From Methylotenera sp. (GTDB lineage Bacteria; Pseudomonadota; Gammaproteobacteria; Burkholderiales; Methylophilaceae): a stretch of 64,000 nucleotides of DNA. Shown here one piece after another: positions 37,841 to 48,610 of the stretch. The stretch lies in assembly GCA_013141495.1 (NCBI GenBank), contig JABFQV010000009.1:124001-188000 (forward strand), read 5' to 3'. The translations under genes and the position numbers were made by a program. Numbering within the stretch: position 1 is the first letter of the stretch; each line of letters opens with the position of its first letter. The notes under the pieces were generated by a model that was not told where the DNA came from, made no database searches, and was given only the letters and a program-made list of their open reading frames with translations.

Positions 37841-38611
37841 TTGAAGATTATATCGCTAAATTTAAATGGCATACGTTCAGCAGCCAACAAAGGTCTTTAC
37901 GCATGGCTTAAAACACAAAATGCAGACGTTGTTTGCATGCAGGAAATCAAGGCACAAGTGTCTGATATGACGACGCAGATGTTAAATCCGGAAGGGTATT
38001 TTGGCTATTTTCACTACGCTGAAAAAAAAGGCTATAGCGGTGTTGGCATTTATTCAAAGGCTCAGCCCGATGCCATTATTGAAGGTTTGGGCATCAGCGA
38101 TATAGATAGTGAGGGGCGTTATATTGAGGCTAGATTTGGCAATTTAAGCGTGGTGTCACTATATCTGCCCTCAGGTTCTAGTGGTGAAGAGCGCCAAGCG
38201 TTTAAATTTAGTGTGATGGATCGTTTTATGCCGCACTTAGCTGCATTAAAACAAAGTGGACGTGATGTGGTCATTTGCGGCGACTGGAACATTGCGCACC
38301 AAGACATTGATCTTAAAAACTATAAAGGCAATCGTAAAAACTCAGGATTTTTACCAGAAGAGCGTGCCTGGCTTACTTCCTTGTTTGAGCAAACTGATTG
38401 GGTTGATGTATATCGCAAGTTACACCCGGATACGACAGACGCTAGCTACACTTGGTGGAGTAACCGCGGTCAGGCTTGGGCGAAGAATGTAGGCTGGCGT
38501 ATTGATTATCAAATTGCCACGCCTGAGTTTGCCAATAAGGCGTGTAAGACGAGTGTCTATAAGGATGAGCGCTTTAGTGACCATGCGCCGCTGATTATAG
38601 AATATCTGTAG
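37841..38611 (+). CDS. xth: Exodeoxyribonuclease III
   Basis: Mg-dependent AP endonuclease/3'-5' exonuclease of the EEP superfamily. The start is taken as TTG 37841, because the product then begins LKIISLNLNGIRSAANKGL as in the family and an agga box lies 8 bases before it; ATG 37820 is an in-frame alternative. Motifs: MQEIKAQ (metal Glu), GDWNIAHQDIDLKN, WRIDYQIATP and SDHAPLIIEY (catalytic Asp-His). 256 aa, normal length. Convergent with ampG, 8 bases apart. Confidence 0.94.
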   Translation: MKIISLNLNGIRSAANKGLYAWLKTQNADVVCMQEIKAQVSDMTTQMLNPEGYFGYFHYAEKKGYSGVGIYSKAQPDAIIEGLGISDIDSEGRYIEARFGNLSVVSLYLPSGSSGEERQAFKFSVMDRFMPHLAALKQSGRDVVICGDWNIAHQDIDLKNYKGNRKNSGFLPEERAWLTSLFEQTDWVDVYRKLHPDTTDASYTWWSNRGQAWAKNVGWRIDYQIATPEFANKACKTSVYKDERFSDHAPLIIEYL

Positions 38612-38619
38612 ATTTCGAG

Positions 38620-39873
38620 TTATTTGATTTCTTTTGCAATCTCATTCCAGGGTGCTATTTTAATGAGTAGCAACATGCCTGGAATTGCCAGAATAAAACA
38701 AATGATGAAAAACATAAACCAGCCTAAACTTTCAACCATATAGCCTGTTGCTGCATTGGCAAACGTGCGCGGTACGGCAGCCAGGCTGGTGAATAAGGCA
38801 AATTGTGTGGCAGTGTATAGCGGGTGAGTGGTGTGCGCGATATAAGCCACAAATGCAGCTGTACCTAAACCAACGCCGAATGCTTCTATACCAATCACGA
38901 AACCAAGCAGTAATAGGTCATGATTTGCAGTAGCCAGCCACGCAAAGCCTAGTATCGCTATCATCTGCACCAGGCCGAATAGCCAAAGTGAGCGATTGAT
39001 GCCGAGCTTAATCATCCACACACCGCCGATTAGGCCACCAACTACGCTTGGCCATAAGCCGGCGTTCTTGGCTATGAGCCCAATCTCGGTTTTGCTGTAG
39101 CCCATGTCTAGGTAAAAGGGGGTGGCCAGCGCGGTTGCCATGCTGTCGCCAAGTTTGTATAGGAATATGAACGCCAGAATCAGCAGTGCGGACTTTACGC
39201 CATTGCGACCGATAAACTCGTTAAATGGATCGACTACGGCGGCTCTTAAAGTCTTGGGCGTGCCATTTTTAAGCATAGGCTCAGTCACTAATAGTGTCAT
39301 GATCAGACCTGGCAACATAAAAAGCGCCGTAATGATAAATACGCTACTCCACGGCATGTGGTCAGCAAGAATGAGGGATAGCGCTCCAGGGACTAAGCCT
39401 GCGATTTTATAGGCGTTTACATGAATCGCATTGCCTAAACCCAATTCAGCATCGATTAACAGTTCCCGACGATAGGCATCTAATACGATGTCCTGACATG
39501 CGCTGAAAAAAGCAACTGCTGTGGCTAGGTAAGCGATTGTCCAAATATCCAGCTTAGGATTAAAGGCGCCAAAAACGGGGATTGATACCAGTAATAACAC
39601 CTGAGAGATCAATAGCCAGCCACGACGGCGCCCTAGAGGTGGGGTGTAGCGATCAAACAGCGGTGCCCATAAGAACTTCCATGTGAATGGCAGGTTGATC
39701 AGCGCAAAGAGCCCGATAGATTTAAGGTCTACACCTTCTGAACGCAGCCACGCAGGGAGTAAGCTGATTAAAATATATAGCGGCAGACCTGAGCTAAAGC
39801 CGGTAAATATGCAAATGAGCATTTTTTTGCTCATGAGCGATTCTCTGATACTTGAATGTGCTGTGGGCTGCAA
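38620..39873 (-). CDS. ampG: AmpG family muropeptide MFS transporter
   Basis: Inner-membrane permease (417 aa, about 12 helices) that imports GlcNAc-anhydroMurNAc peptides for murein recycling. The GFSSGLPLYILISLLPAWLRSEGVDLKSIGLF start, the KFLWAPLFDRYTPP loop and GRRRGWLL are diagnostic of AmpG. This fits functionally with mpl at the start of the window, which reuses the recovered peptide. The protein lacks the long C-terminal extension seen in E. coli AmpG (491 aa). Confidence 0.92.
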   Translation of the reverse strand: MQPTAHSSIRESLMSKKMLICIFTGFSSGLPLYILISLLPAWLRSEGVDLKSIGLFALINLPFTWKFLWAPLFDRYTPPLGRRRGWLLISQVLLLVSIPVFGAFNPKLDIWTIAYLATAVAFFSACQDIVLDAYRRELLIDAELGLGNAIHVNAYKIAGLVPGALSLILADHMPWSSVFIITALFMLPGLIMTLLVTEPMLKNGTPKTLRAAVVDPFNEFIGRNGVKSALLILAFIFLYKLGDSMATALATPFYLDMGYSKTEIGLIAKNAGLWPSVVGGLIGGVWMIKLGINRSLWLFGLVQMIAILGFAWLATANHDLLLLGFVIGIEAFGVGLGTAAFVAYIAHTTHPLYTATQFALFTSLAAVPRTFANAATGYMVESLGWFMFFIICFILAIPGMLLLIKIAPWNEIAKEIK

Positions 39874-39878
39874 AGTCG

Positions 39879-40514
39879 TTATTTGGCTTTTAATCGATAC
39901 ATCGCCAAGCTACCTAATAAATTGGGTAAAAAGCTGACTTCTTTACCATCGGTAATTACGCGGCGTTCTAATATATCAATATTGTGATTTTTACAAAATT
40001 CATCAAAATCATTGATGGTGCACAGGTGTACATTGGGAGTATCGTACCACTGATACGGCAACGCTTTTGAAACCGGCATGTGCCCGGCGGTAATTTGCGC
40101 ACGGTTACGCCAATAACCGAAGTTAGGAAAAGTAACGATAATCTCCTGCCCGACACGCAGCATTTCCAGCACAATTTCTTCAGTATTGTGCATGGCTTGC
40201 AAGGTTTGCGACAGAATAACCGTATTGAACGATTGATCTTCAAAGCCCGACAATCCGTCTTCTAAATCCATTTGAATGACATTGGTGCCATTTTGCAGGC
40301 AGGCTAGCAGATTGGCGTCATCTTTTTCGACGCCATAACCTTTTACCTCAAGTGATTCGCGCAAAAATTGCAATAACTCACCATTAGCACAACCTAAATC
40401 TAGCACTTTCGAGCCGAATTTAACCCAATTTGCGATTATTGCAAAATCTTGACGAAATTCATTAATTGAATTTGTAATTTTTACATTATTTTGCATGACC
40501 GCACCCCGTATCAA
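39879..40514 (-). CDS. metW: Methionine biosynthesis protein MetW
   Basis: SAM-binding-fold protein of 211 aa that works with MetX in betaproteobacteria and several other lineages. The class I methyltransferase motif [17 protein letters not shown] and the MetW-specific [28 protein letters not shown] and [11 protein letters not shown] are visible. It overlaps metX by 29 bases, so the pair is co-translated. Its biochemical role, activating or stabilising MetX, is known from related systems. Confidence 0.94.
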   Translation of the reverse strand: MIRGAVMQNNVKITNSINEFRQDFAIIANWVKFGSKVLDLGCANGELLQFLRESLEVKGYGVEKDDANLLACLQNGTNVIQMDLEDGLSGFEDQSFNTVILSQTLQAMHNTEEIVLEMLRVGQEIIVTFPNFGYWRNRAQITAGHMPVSKALPYQWYDTPNVHLCTINDFDEFCKNHNIDILERRVITDGKEVSFLPNLLGSLAMYRLKAK

Positions 40515-41628
40515 TGTTGCTTAAATAGGTGCGCAAAATAGCGTGATAATGCGCATCCGGCATTAAAAACGCGTCATGACCATGTGCGGCTGTCACTTCA
40601 GCGTAGCTCACGGTGCGCTCGTTATCGAGCAAGGCTTTGACAATTTCACGTGAGCGCGCGGGTGAAAATCGCCAATCGCTGGTGAAAGATAACACCAGAA
40701 ACTGTGCCGTGACATTTTTTAACGCGGCGGTTAAATCGCCATTAAACGGCAAGGCCGGGTCATAATAATCCAAAGCACGCGTCATGCGCAAATAGGTGTT
40801 GGCATCAAACTCGCCGGCAAATTTATCGCCTTGATAGCGCAAATATGATTCCATTTCAAACTCAACATCAAAGCCGTATTTAATGGTGTCTTTGAGTTTG
40901 CGCCCAAATTTTTCACCCATCGCATCGTCACTTAAATAGGTGATATGCCCTAACATGCGTGCGATACGCAAGCCGCGACGGGGCACTACGCCATGTGCGT
41001 AATAGTCGCCGCCATGAAATTCGGGGTCAGTAATAATGGCTTGGCGCGCGACTTCATTAAATGCCATATTTTGCGCGGTAAGATTAGGTGCTGCCGCAAT
41101 AATCAAGGCGTGGCGTACGCGTTCAGGGTAAGCAATCGTCCACTGTAGCGCTTGCATGCCACCTAAGCTGCCGCCAATGACAGCGGCTAATTGCGTAATG
41201 CCTAAATGATCCAATAGGCGCGCTTGTGAGTTGACCCAGTCTTCTACCGTAAGGATAGGAAACGCCGAGCCCCAAGGCTTGTTAGTAGCAGGATTGATGC
41301 TCACCGGGCCAGAACTACCATGACAGCCACCCAGGTTATTGAGCCCGATGACAAAAAATCGATTGGTGTCCAACGGCTTGTTCGGACCAATCAGGTTATC
41401 CCACCAACCGGGGTACTTGTCACTTTCTTGGTATTTTCCCGCCACATGATGATTGCCTGAAAGCGCATGGCAAATGATGACCGCATTGGATTTATCCGCA
41501 TTTAACGTGCCATAGGTTTCATAAACCAAATCAAATTGCGGCAAACTCTCACCGCTTTTAAGTTTAAGCGGTGCGCTAAAGTGTGCTATTTGCGGGGCAA
41601 CAATGCCAATAGAGTTAATTTCTTGCAT
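40486..41628 (-). CDS. metX: Homoserine O-acyltransferase MetX
   Basis: Alpha/beta-hydrolase-fold acyltransferase of 380 aa that opens methionine synthesis from homoserine. The nucleophile is Ser154 in [24 protein letters not shown] forms the oxyanion region; the Asp and His are in [10 protein letters not shown] and HGHDAFLMP near the C-terminus. Many proteobacterial MetX enzymes with a MetW partner use succinyl-CoA rather than acetyl-CoA, so the acyl donor is left open. It diverges from the gamma-carbonic anhydrase gene with only 21 bases between. Confidence 0.95.
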   Translation of the reverse strand: MQEINSIGIVAPQIAHFSAPLKLKSGESLPQFDLVYETYGTLNADKSNAVIICHALSGNHHVAGKYQESDKYPGWWDNLIGPNKPLDTNRFFVIGLNNLGGCHGSSGPVSINPATNKPWGSAFPILTVEDWVNSQARLLDHLGITQLAAVIGGSLGGMQALQWTIAYPERVRHALIIAAAPNLTAQNMAFNEVARQAIITDPEFHGGDYYAHGVVPRRGLRIARMLGHITYLSDDAMGEKFGRKLKDTIKYGFDVEFEMESYLRYQGDKFAGEFDANTYLRMTRALDYYDPALPFNGDLTAALKNVTAQFLVLSFTSDWRFSPARSREIVKALLDNERTVSYAEVTAAHGHDAFLMPDAHYHAILRTYLSNIDTGCGHAK

Positions 41629-41649
41629 AATTTAATTATACTATGGCTT

Positions 41650-42201
41650 ATGGCACAAACTCACGCTCAAAATATACAAAGCTTCGCAAATCAATGGCCG
41701 CAATTGGCGAGTGGCATTTACGTCCACCCCGCCGCAACTATTATTGGTGATGTGCATATCGGTGAAAATAGCTCAGTATGGCCTGGTGCTGTCATTCGTG
41801 GTGATGTCAATATGATTCGCATCGGCAACAATACCAATGTGCAAGATTTAAGTATGCTGCACGTGAGCCACAAATCCAGTTGGGATGCCGCAGGTGCGCC
41901 GCTTATTATTGGTGATAATGTGACGATAGGTCATAGCGTTATTTTGCATGGCTGTACGCTGGAAGATGAATGTCTGATCGGCATGGGCAGTATCGTGATG
42001 GATAAAGCAATCGTGCAGAAACACGTATTGCTCGCGGCAGGCAGTCTGGTACCAGAAGGCAAGCTGCTGGAAAGCGGTTATTTGTACGTGGGCAGACCTG
42101 CGAAGAAAGTGCGCGCTTTAACGACGGATGAGATTGCACATTTCGTGTACTCGGCAAATCATTATGTACGGCTTAAAAATCAATATTTGCAACAAACGTG
42201 A
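41650..42201 (+). CDS. Gamma-carbonic anhydrase family protein
   Basis: Left-handed beta-helix protein with hexapeptide repeats (IGDVHIGENSSVWPGAVIRGDV, IRIGNNTNVQD, IIGDNVTIGHSVILHGC), 183 aa. Metal-ligand-type histidines occur in MLHVSH and IGHSVILHGC. The ATG at 41650 is chosen because the conserved part starts there (MAQTHAQNIQSF); an upstream in-frame extension overlaps metX and lacks homology. Activity as a carbonic anhydrase is not assured for this subgroup (YrdA/CaiE-like). Confidence 0.9.
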   Translation: MAQTHAQNIQSFANQWPQLASGIYVHPAATIIGDVHIGENSSVWPGAVIRGDVNMIRIGNNTNVQDLSMLHVSHKSSWDAAGAPLIIGDNVTIGHSVILHGCTLEDECLIGMGSIVMDKAIVQKHVLLAAGSLVPEGKLLESGYLYVGRPAKKVRALTTDEIAHFVYSANHYVRLKNQYLQQT

Positions 42202-42239
42202 TTTTAACTGGGGAAGTTAAATTTGAGTTTAGGCGTCCT

Positions 42240-43106
42240 TTAGTCCCAATGCGTACTCACAATCAGCGGATTTTTGCCGATGGTAACGCGGTCATTGCCG
42301 CCTAAATCTTTAATGGTTTCAATGTGCGTTAAGCCTATTTGCGCCATGAGATCAGCCACTTGTAGCGCTTGCTGATAGCCATGCTCTAGCATCAGCCAAC
42401 CCTGCGGCTTAAGGTAAACTAAACAATCGTCAATAATTTGGCGAATATCATCCAAGCCGTCCGCGCCTGAAGCTAAGGCAGACATTGGCTCAAAACGTAA
42501 ATCGCCTTGGGTTAAATGCGCATCATTTTGCTCAATGTAGGGCGGATTGCTCACAATGACATCAAACTTGTCGTGGTTTAGCGCAGCAAACCAATCGCTT
42601 AACATAAAGTGAATGTTGCTGATATTTAAGTTTTTAGCGTTTTCAATGGCGATGTTTAACGCGGCTTGTGAGGCGTCAACTGCCGTCACCTGTGCTTCAG
42701 TGCGATTGCTTGCAATTGCCAACGCGATTGCACCGGTACCGGTACCTAAATCCAGGATTTTTTCAGCTGTTAAGGGTGAGATTCTGGCTAACGCTGCTTC
42801 TACCAATGTTTCAGTGTCTGGGCGTGGAATGAGTGTGCTGGGTGTTGTTTTAAATTTGAGTCCATAAAACTCGCGATAACCTAAAATATAAGCCATGGGC
42901 TCGCCAAGTAAGCGACGATTTAATAATGATGCGAAGTCTGCATGAATATCAGGTCGCAGGGCATCGTTTGCATGCGCAATCAACCACGCCCGATTTACGT
43001 TGAGCACATGCTGTATTAACAGTTGCGCCTCAAGTTTCGCTTCATTTGCTGCCACCCATTGCGCGAGTGCGGCCTGCGCTTCAAGTAGCGCTTCGTGAAT
43101 GGTCAT
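42240..43106 (-). CDS. prmC: Peptide chain release factor N5-glutamine methyltransferase
   Basis: Methylates the Gln of the GGQ motif in RF1 and RF2. The 288-aa protein has an N-terminal helical domain, the SAM motif ILDLGTGTGAIALAIA and the catalytic NPPY in VVSNPPYIEQND. It lies 14 bases after prfA, which encodes its substrate, in the conserved hemA-prfA-prmC order. Confidence 0.96.
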   Translation of the reverse strand: MTIHEALLEAQAALAQWVAANEAKLEAQLLIQHVLNVNRAWLIAHANDALRPDIHADFASLLNRRLLGEPMAYILGYREFYGLKFKTTPSTLIPRPDTETLVEAALARISPLTAEKILDLGTGTGAIALAIASNRTEAQVTAVDASQAALNIAIENAKNLNISNIHFMLSDWFAALNHDKFDVIVSNPPYIEQNDAHLTQGDLRFEPMSALASGADGLDDIRQIIDDCLVYLKPQGWLMLEHGYQQALQVADLMAQIGLTHIETIKDLGGNDRVTIGKNPLIVSTHWD

Positions 43107-43120
43107 ATTTTACCAAGACT

Positions 43121-44203
43121 TTAGTTGTCTTCACCTAGGCTCGCCAACAAGTCAGCCTGATGTTCAGCGGATAACGCACCGATCAATTCGTCCATGTCAC
43201 CCTCAGTAATCGCATCAATTTTGTATAGCGTGAGGTTAATGCGGTGATCGGTAATGCGGCCTTGCGGATAGTTGTAGGTTCTAATGCGCTCAGAGCGATC
43301 TCCAGAACCAATTAAACTTTTGCGCTCGCTGGCGATTTTGCTTTGCTGCTCATCAACTTGTTTGGCTTTAATGCGCGCCGCTAACACGGCAAAGGCTTGG
43401 GCTTTGTTCGCGTGTTGGCTGCGGCCTTCCTGGCATTCCACCACGATGCCTGTTGGTGCGTGGGTAATGCGTACGGCAGAGTCGGTTTTGTTAATGTGCT
43501 GTCCACCAGCACCTGAAGCCCGATAGGTGTCGATGCGAATATCCGCCGGGTTAATCACAACATCGTTAATTTCATCTGCCTCTGGCAATACAGCTACAGT
43601 ACAGGCGCTGGTGTGGATGCGGCCTTGCGTTTCCGTGTCTGGTACGCGCTGTACGCGATGGCCACCCGACTCAAATTTCAGCTTGGAATATGCGCCATAA
43701 CCCTCGATTTTGGCAATAATCTCTTTGTAGCCACCCACTTCAGACTCATTGGCAGACATGATTTCGACTTTCCATTTCTGGCGTTCTGCATAGCGCGAAT
43801 ACATGCGGAATAAATCACCAGCAAATAAGCCGGACTCATCACCACCGGTGCCTGCACGAATTTCTAAAAAGATGTTTTTCTCATCATTCGGGTCTTTAGG
43901 CAGCAATAATTTTTGTAGTGCGCCCTCAATAGCTTCTAATTTCGCCTTGCCTGCTTCAATTTCCTCTTGTGCAAACTCTTTCATGTCAGGGTCGCTTAAC
44001 ATACTTTGCGCTTCTTTGATGTCAGCTTCCGCTAGTTCAAAAGCGTGATATTGCTCAACTATCGGTGTGATTTCAGCATGTTCCTGAGTAATTTTTCGAT
44101 AATTATCCATGTTGTTGGTTGCACCCTCAGAGCTCATCAGGCGGTTTAATTCATCTAAACGCTCGCTCAAGGTGGCGAGTTTTTTAATCATGCTTGGTTT
44201 CAT
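43121..44203 (-). CDS. prfA: Peptide chain release factor 1
   Basis: RF1 of 360 aa, recognising UAA and UAG. The GGQ motif ([18 protein letters not shown]) and the anticodon-like PxT element ([13 protein letters not shown]) are in their usual places. It lies 12 bases downstream of hemA and 14 upstream of prmC, forming the conserved hemA-prfA-prmC operon. Confidence 0.98.
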   Translation of the reverse strand: MKPSMIKKLATLSERLDELNRLMSSEGATNNMDNYRKITQEHAEITPIVEQYHAFELAEADIKEAQSMLSDPDMKEFAQEEIEAGKAKLEAIEGALQKLLLPKDPNDEKNIFLEIRAGTGGDESGLFAGDLFRMYSRYAERQKWKVEIMSANESEVGGYKEIIAKIEGYGAYSKLKFESGGHRVQRVPDTETQGRIHTSACTVAVLPEADEINDVVINPADIRIDTYRASGAGGQHINKTDSAVRITHAPTGIVVECQEGRSQHANKAQAFAVLAARIKAKQVDEQQSKIASERKSLIGSGDRSERIRTYNYPQGRITDHRINLTLYKIDAITEGDMDELIGALSAEHQADLLASLGEDN

Positions 44204-44215
44204 TGGCTTGGGCTT

Positions 44216-45478
44216 TTAATAAGGCTTAATTTGATAAAGTTGTTGCAACACGTTTTCGAGTTTGGCATGTTCATCGCCATGCGTTTGGTGCAGGGCATGG
44301 CTGGGCGCGTGTAAAAATTTGTTGGTAAGCGCAATGCTCAATGCTTCCAGCGCTTTTTCAGGATTTTCACCTTTTTGCAACATTTTTAGTGCTTTTTCAA
44401 ACTCGGCTTTTCGCATGGCATCCACTTGGTCGCGCAAGGCTTTAATTGTTGGCACGGCTTCACGCTTTTTAAACCACTGCATAAAGCCTTCCACGCGCGT
44501 GGTTACAATTATTTCAGCTTCAACCGCGGCTGACTGACGGTTTTCCATGCCATCAGATACCACTTGCGCTAAATCGTCCACGGTGTATAAAAACACATCG
44601 TCCAGTTCAGCCACCTCATGCTCAATGTCACGCGGAACGGCTAAATCCACCATAAAAATCGGGCGATGGCGGCGTGTTTTAAGTGCACTTTCAACCATGC
44701 CCAACCCTATAATCGGTAATTGGCTAGCGGTTGAGGTAACAACGATATCAAAATCAGCAAAGTGCGCGGGTAAATCATTGAGCAAAATAGCTTGCGCGTT
44801 AGTGCCTTGCGTTTGAATTTTTTCTGCCAGATTGGAGCCGCGCTCAATGCTACGGTTAGCAATCGTCACGCTTTTTGGATGTTGGGCGGCAAAGTGATCA
44901 GCGCAAAGCTCTATCATCTCACCCGCGCCTATAAATAGTACTTTTTGCTCGCTGATGTCGCCAAAAATGCGCTGTGCAAGCTTGACGGCGGCAGCGGACA
45001 TCGAAATAGAATTGGCACCAATGTCGGTGTTGGTACGTACTTCTTTGGCCACCTCAAATGTGCGTTGAAACAGCCGGTGTAACAAGGTGCCTAGCGTACC
45101 TGCCTCTTGCGCAATTTTGACCGACTGTTTAAATTGCCCCAGAATTTGCGGTTCGCCCAGCACCATGCTATCTAAGCCAGAGGCCACCCTAAACGCGTGT
45201 TTAACGGCTTCATCATTAGGTAGCGTATAAATGTAAGGCGCAATCAAATCAAGATCTAGCTTGTGATATTGCGATAACCAAGCCAGTGGCTTTTGCGGAT
45301 TATCGGTGCTGCAATAAAGTTCGGTACGATTGCAAGTAGATAAAATTGCAGCTTCGGTAGCATCGCGTGAAGTGAGCTCGCGCAAGGCACTGCCTAGATG
45401 TTCACTATTAAAAGCGACATGTTCACGAATTTGGATGGGGGCGGTGGTGTGGTTCACACCTATAACATATAACTGCAT
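44216..45478 (-). CDS. hemA: Glutamyl-tRNA reductase
   Basis: Reduces Glu-tRNA(Glu) to glutamate-1-semialdehyde, the first step of tetrapyrrole synthesis in bacteria other than alphaproteobacteria. The ATG at 45478 gives the family N-terminus [15 protein letters not shown]; a TTG at 45514 is in frame but adds 12 non-conserved residues. Motifs: [10 protein letters not shown] with the catalytic Cys (about residue 50), [16 protein letters not shown] and the NADPH site VLFIGAGEM. 420 aa. First gene of hemA-prfA-prmC, divergent from rpe. Confidence 0.96.
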   Translation of the reverse strand: MQLYVIGVNHTTAPIQIREHVAFNSEHLGSALRELTSRDATEAAILSTCNRTELYCSTDNPQKPLAWLSQYHKLDLDLIAPYIYTLPNDEAVKHAFRVASGLDSMVLGEPQILGQFKQSVKIAQEAGTLGTLLHRLFQRTFEVAKEVRTNTDIGANSISMSAAAVKLAQRIFGDISEQKVLFIGAGEMIELCADHFAAQHPKSVTIANRSIERGSNLAEKIQTQGTNAQAILLNDLPAHFADFDIVVTSTASQLPIIGLGMVESALKTRRHRPIFMVDLAVPRDIEHEVAELDDVFLYTVDDLAQVVSDGMENRQSAAVEAEIIVTTRVEGFMQWFKKREAVPTIKALRDQVDAMRKAEFEKALKMLQKGENPEKALEALSIALTNKFLHAPSHALHQTHGDEHAKLENVLQQLYQIKPY

Positions 45479-45597
45479 AGGTGTAATTTTGATGGATTGG
45501 CTTATGTTAAGCAAGAAGCTTCATGTTAATAGTGAAAAATCGGGTTAAAATAACGCTTTACCCTTAACTTCAATTATTTATTTGACGGACAACAGCC

Positions 45598-46305
45598 ATG
45601 GATAAAACCTTTAGAATTGCCCCTAGTATTCTTTCTGCAAACTTTGCCAAACTTGGTCAAGAGATTGAGGATGTGATTATCTCAGGCACAGACATCGTGC
45701 ATTTTGATGTAATGGATAACCACTATGTGCCTAACCTGACGATTGGCCCTTTGGTGTGTGATGCCATCCGTGAAACGTCAAAAAAAGTAGGCGCGTTGAT
45801 TGACGTGCATTTGATGGTAAAGCCGGTAGATCGTATTATTCCTGACTTTGCAAAAGCAGGCGCTAACATTATTACGTTTCACCCTGAGGCGTCCGAACAT
45901 ATTGACCGCAGCTTGAGCTTGGTGCGTGAGTTGGGCTGTAAATCAGGCTTGGTGTTCAACCCAGCAACATCATTAAGCTATTTAGACCACGTGATGGATA
46001 AAGTGGATATGATTTTGTTAATGTCAGTGAACCCTGGTTTTGGCGGTCAGAAATTCATTCCTGAAACTTTAGAAAAATTGAAACTTGCTCGCGCAAGAAT
46101 TGATGCTTACTATGAAAAAACAGGCCGTCAAATTTGGTTGGAAGTTGATGGCGGCGTAAATGCACAAAACATTGCAGAAATCGCGCGTGCGGGTGCAGAT
46201 ACCTTTGTAGCAGGCTCAGCGGTGTTTGGCGCACCTAAAGACACAGACCCTAACCGTTACAATACCGTGGTGAAATCATTGCGTGATGCCTTAGCAACGG
46301 TTTAA
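45598..46305 (+). CDS. rpe: Ribulose-phosphate 3-epimerase
   Basis: TIM-barrel enzyme (235 aa) interconverting ribulose-5-phosphate and xylulose-5-phosphate. Motifs: [62 protein letters not shown] and [11 protein letters not shown]. The metal ligands (two His, two Asp) are in these blocks. In a ribulose monophosphate methylotroph it helps regenerate the formaldehyde acceptor. It is followed by gph after 3 bases. Confidence 0.97.
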   Translation: MDKTFRIAPSILSANFAKLGQEIEDVIISGTDIVHFDVMDNHYVPNLTIGPLVCDAIRETSKKVGALIDVHLMVKPVDRIIPDFAKAGANIITFHPEASEHIDRSLSLVRELGCKSGLVFNPATSLSYLDHVMDKVDMILLMSVNPGFGGQKFIPETLEKLKLARARIDAYYEKTGRQIWLEVDGGVNAQNIAEIARAGADTFVAGSAVFGAPKDTDPNRYNTVVKSLRDALATV

Positions 46306-46308
46306 CCA

Positions 46309-46977
46309 TTGCAAGGGCTTACGATTAAAGCCGTCTTGCTTGATCTGGACGGCACTTTGGTGCACACCGCACCAGAAATTTCGCGCGCGGCAAACAGCAT
46401 GTTGGCAAAACTGAATTTGCCAACGCTGACCGCTGCGCAAATTACGACTTACATCGGCGATGGCGCAACCACCCTGATTAAACGCTGCTTAACCGAGCGG
46501 ATAGATGGCGCGCCAGAACCAGCTTTACTGGCAACCGCGCAAGCGTTGTTTTTTGAGTATTACGCGCAAATTGTGACAGAAAGCCAGCTTTACCCAAACG
46601 CATTGGCTGGCTTGATTGCCATAAAAAATGCGGGTTTGCGTACGGCATGTGTCACCAATAAACCAAGTAGTTTTACGTTACCTTTATTACAAAAGTATGA
46701 CTTATTGCGGTATTTTGATTTAGTCGTGTCAGGCGATACTTTGCCGAGAAAAAAGCCTGAGCCTGATCAAATTTTGTACGTTTGCGAGCAATTTGGCGTT
46801 TCGGTACAAAATGTTGCCATGGTTGGCGACTCTAAAACCGATATCAGCGCGGCGCGCAGTGCTGGTTGTAGAATGTTTGCTGTGCCTTATGGTTATAATC
46901 AAGGACAACGCATTGAGGCAACTGAAGTCGACGCCCTGATTGACAACATAGGCGATGTACTAGATTTAGTACATTAA
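46309..46977 (+). CDS. gph: Phosphoglycolate phosphatase (HAD family)
   Basis: HAD hydrolase of 222 aa. The catalytic motif I is LLDLDGTLVHTAPEI, motif II VTNKPSSFT, motif III RKKPEPDQILY, motif IV MVGDSKTDISAARSAG. The start appears to be TTG 46309, three bases after rpe and without a clear RBS, pointing to translational coupling. The rpe-gph-trpE order is common in proteobacteria. Confidence 0.93.
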   Translation: MQGLTIKAVLLDLDGTLVHTAPEISRAANSMLAKLNLPTLTAAQITTYIGDGATTLIKRCLTERIDGAPEPALLATAQALFFEYYAQIVTESQLYPNALAGLIAIKNAGLRTACVTNKPSSFTLPLLQKYDLLRYFDLVVSGDTLPRKKPEPDQILYVCEQFGVSVQNVAMVGDSKTDISAARSAGCRMFAVPYGYNQGQRIEATEVDALIDNIGDVLDLVH

Positions 46978-47021
46978 CTTAGAATAGTGACTTATCCATT
47001 TTAATTTTTAAGTACTTCAAC

Positions 47022-47072
47022 ATGAAAATTAGTAACATTAAAACAAATAGTTGGCGATGGTGGCGGGTATAA
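47022..47072 (+). CDS. trpL: trp operon leader peptide (16 aa, three Trp codons)
   Basis: A 16-codon ORF in the 145-bp gap before trpE encodes MKISNIKTNSWRWWRV and a TAA stop. Trp occurs at positions 11, 13 and 14, and the intervening residues are Arg. Three Trp codons in 16, next to a stop and directly upstream of trpE, is the hallmark of an attenuation leader. The region just before the ATG has no strong RBS. Proof would need expression data. Confidence 0.75.
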   Translation: MKISNIKTNSWRWWRV

Positions 47073-47109
47073 ATCCCAAATAAATTACCCCCTTTACCAA
47101 CTTTTATTA
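47051..47109 (+). promoter_or_regulatory. Candidate trpE attenuator hairpin
   Basis: The Trp-codon segment (47051-47069, ttggcgatggtggcgggta) can pair with 47086-47101 (taccccctttaccaac), strongest at gggta/taccc and gttgg/ccaac, followed by ttttatta. Since the Trp codons lie in the ascending arm, a ribosome stalled on them would block the stem and allow read-through. Pairing was judged by eye; internal mismatches are present. Confidence 0.45.
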
Positions 47110-47122
47110 TTGTGAGAATTTT

Positions 47123-48610
47123 ATGTTTAATACAATCAATCAAACCGAATTTAATGCTTTAGCGGCGCAGGGTTACAACCGCATTCCATTGGTACTCGAG
47201 ACCTTTGCTGATCTTGATACACCATTGTCGCTTTATCTTAAGCTGGCAAATCAGCCGTTTTCATATTTACTGGAATCTGTTCAGGGCGGTGAGCGTTTTG
47301 GCCGCTACTCAATTATCGGCCTGCCTGCTAAAACGCGCATTGTGGCCTACGGCAAACAAGTTCAGGTGTTTGAGGGCAACACTGTGGTTGAAGTTGCCGA
47401 AAATACCAATCCCCTAGATTTTGTTAAAAGTTTCCAGGCACGTTTTAAAACACCGCCATATGAAGGTTTGCCGCGGTTTACCGGTGGTTTAGCCGGTTAT
47501 TTCGGCTATGAAACCGTGCGCTATATTGAAAAGCGTTTAGCCAATACCAGCAAGCCCGATGACATTAACGTACCTGATGTACTGTTGATGGTGTCTGAAG
47601 AATTGGCTGTGGTCGATAATTTAAGCGGCAAACTTTATTTTATTGTTTATGCCAATACGGCTGAAGCTGGTGCTTATGAGCACGCGAAAAATCGCTTAAG
47701 CGATTTAGCCGCGCGCTTGCGTAAAACTGTCACCATTCCAGAATCTGTCGCTACACCAAAAACAGAAGCGACTTCAGAATTTGGTGAAGAAAATTTTAAA
47801 GCGGCGGTGAAGCGTGCGCAGCAATACATTTTAGATGGTGACATTATGCAGGTGGTGCTTTCACAGCGCATGTCGCAAGCGTTTACAGCGCCGCCGCTAT
47901 CGCTGTACCGTGCCTTGCGTAGCTTAAATCCATCGCCTTATATGTTTTATTACGATATGGGCGACCACCACGTGGTGGGCGCTTCACCTGAGATATTAGT
48001 CCGCCTTGAAAACGGCACGGTAACGGCGCGGCCGATTGCCGGCACCCGTCCACGTGGGGGAAATCGTGAGCAGGATATTGCCTTGGCTGAGGAGTTGCTG
48101 GCAGACCCTAAAGAGCGTGCAGAACATGTGCAACTGATGGATTTAGGGCGTAACGATGTGGGTCGCGTCGCGGTGACCGGTTCAGTTAAAGTCACCGACA
48201 ATATGATGATTGAGCGTTATTCACACGTAATGCACATTGTGAGCAATGTTGAAGGCAAACTCAAACCCGGCATGGATGCGATTGACGTGATTAAGGCGAC
48301 CTTCCCAGCCGGCACGGTGAGCGGCGCACCAAAAGTGCGAGCCATGGAAATTATCGACGAATTAGAGCCAAGCAAACGCGGTATTTACGCAGGTGCCGTA
48401 GGTTATTTAGGCTTTAATGGTGACATGGATGTGGCGATTGCCATCAGAACCGGCGTGATTAAAAATAATAAGCTGTATGTGCAAGCCGGCGCTGGAATTG
48501 TGGCTGATTCGATTCCGCAAAGTGAATGGATTGAAACTCAAAACAAAGCGCGTGCTGTGTTGCGCGCGGCAGAACTGGTGCAAGCTGGACTTGATATTGA
48601 TGTTAAGTAG
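47123..48610 (+). CDS. trpE: Anthranilate synthase component I
   Basis: Chorismate-using subunit of anthranilate synthase, 495 aa. The N-terminal domain has the feedback site region [18 protein letters not shown]; the chorismate-binding domain shows [69 protein letters not shown] and [12 protein letters not shown] gaga box precedes the ATG. Controlled by the leader upstream if the attenuator is real. The next gene overlaps its last 11 bases. No trpG is directly downstream. Confidence 0.97.
   Translation: MFNTINQTEFNALAAQGYNRIPLVLETFADLDTPLSLYLKLANQPFSYLLESVQGGERFGRYSIIGLPAKTRIVAYGKQVQVFEGNTVVEVAENTNPLDFVKSFQARFKTPPYEGLPRFTGGLAGYFGYETVRYIEKRLANTSKPDDINVPDVLLMVSEELAVVDNLSGKLYFIVYANTAEAGAYEHAKNRLSDLAARLRKTVTIPESVATPKTEATSEFGEENFKAAVKRAQQYILDGDIMQVVLSQRMSQAFTAPPLSLYRALRSLNPSPYMFYYDMGDHHVVGASPEILVRLENGTVTARPIAGTRPRGGNREQDIALAEELLADPKERAEHVQLMDLGRNDVGRVAVTGSVKVTDNMMIERYSHVMHIVSNVEGKLKPGMDAIDVIKATFPAGTVSGAPKVRAMEIIDELEPSKRGIYAGAVGYLGFNGDMDVAIAIRTGVIKNNKLYVQAGAGIVADSIPQSEWIETQNKARAVLRAAELVQAGLDIDVK

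Noticed and set aside
41536-41649. Longer N-terminus for the gamma-carbonic anhydrase protein
   Set aside because: The extension is antisense to the metX start and carries no family sequence; ATG 41650 matches the family.
45479-45514. TTG 45514 as the start of hemA
   Set aside because: It adds 12 non-conserved residues; the family N-terminus begins at ATG 45478.
48477-48599. Upstream extension of the GGDEF-EAL gene inside trpE
   Set aside because: The extra 41 residues are trpE in another frame and precede the conserved MASE1 start; ATG 48600 or 48621 fits better.
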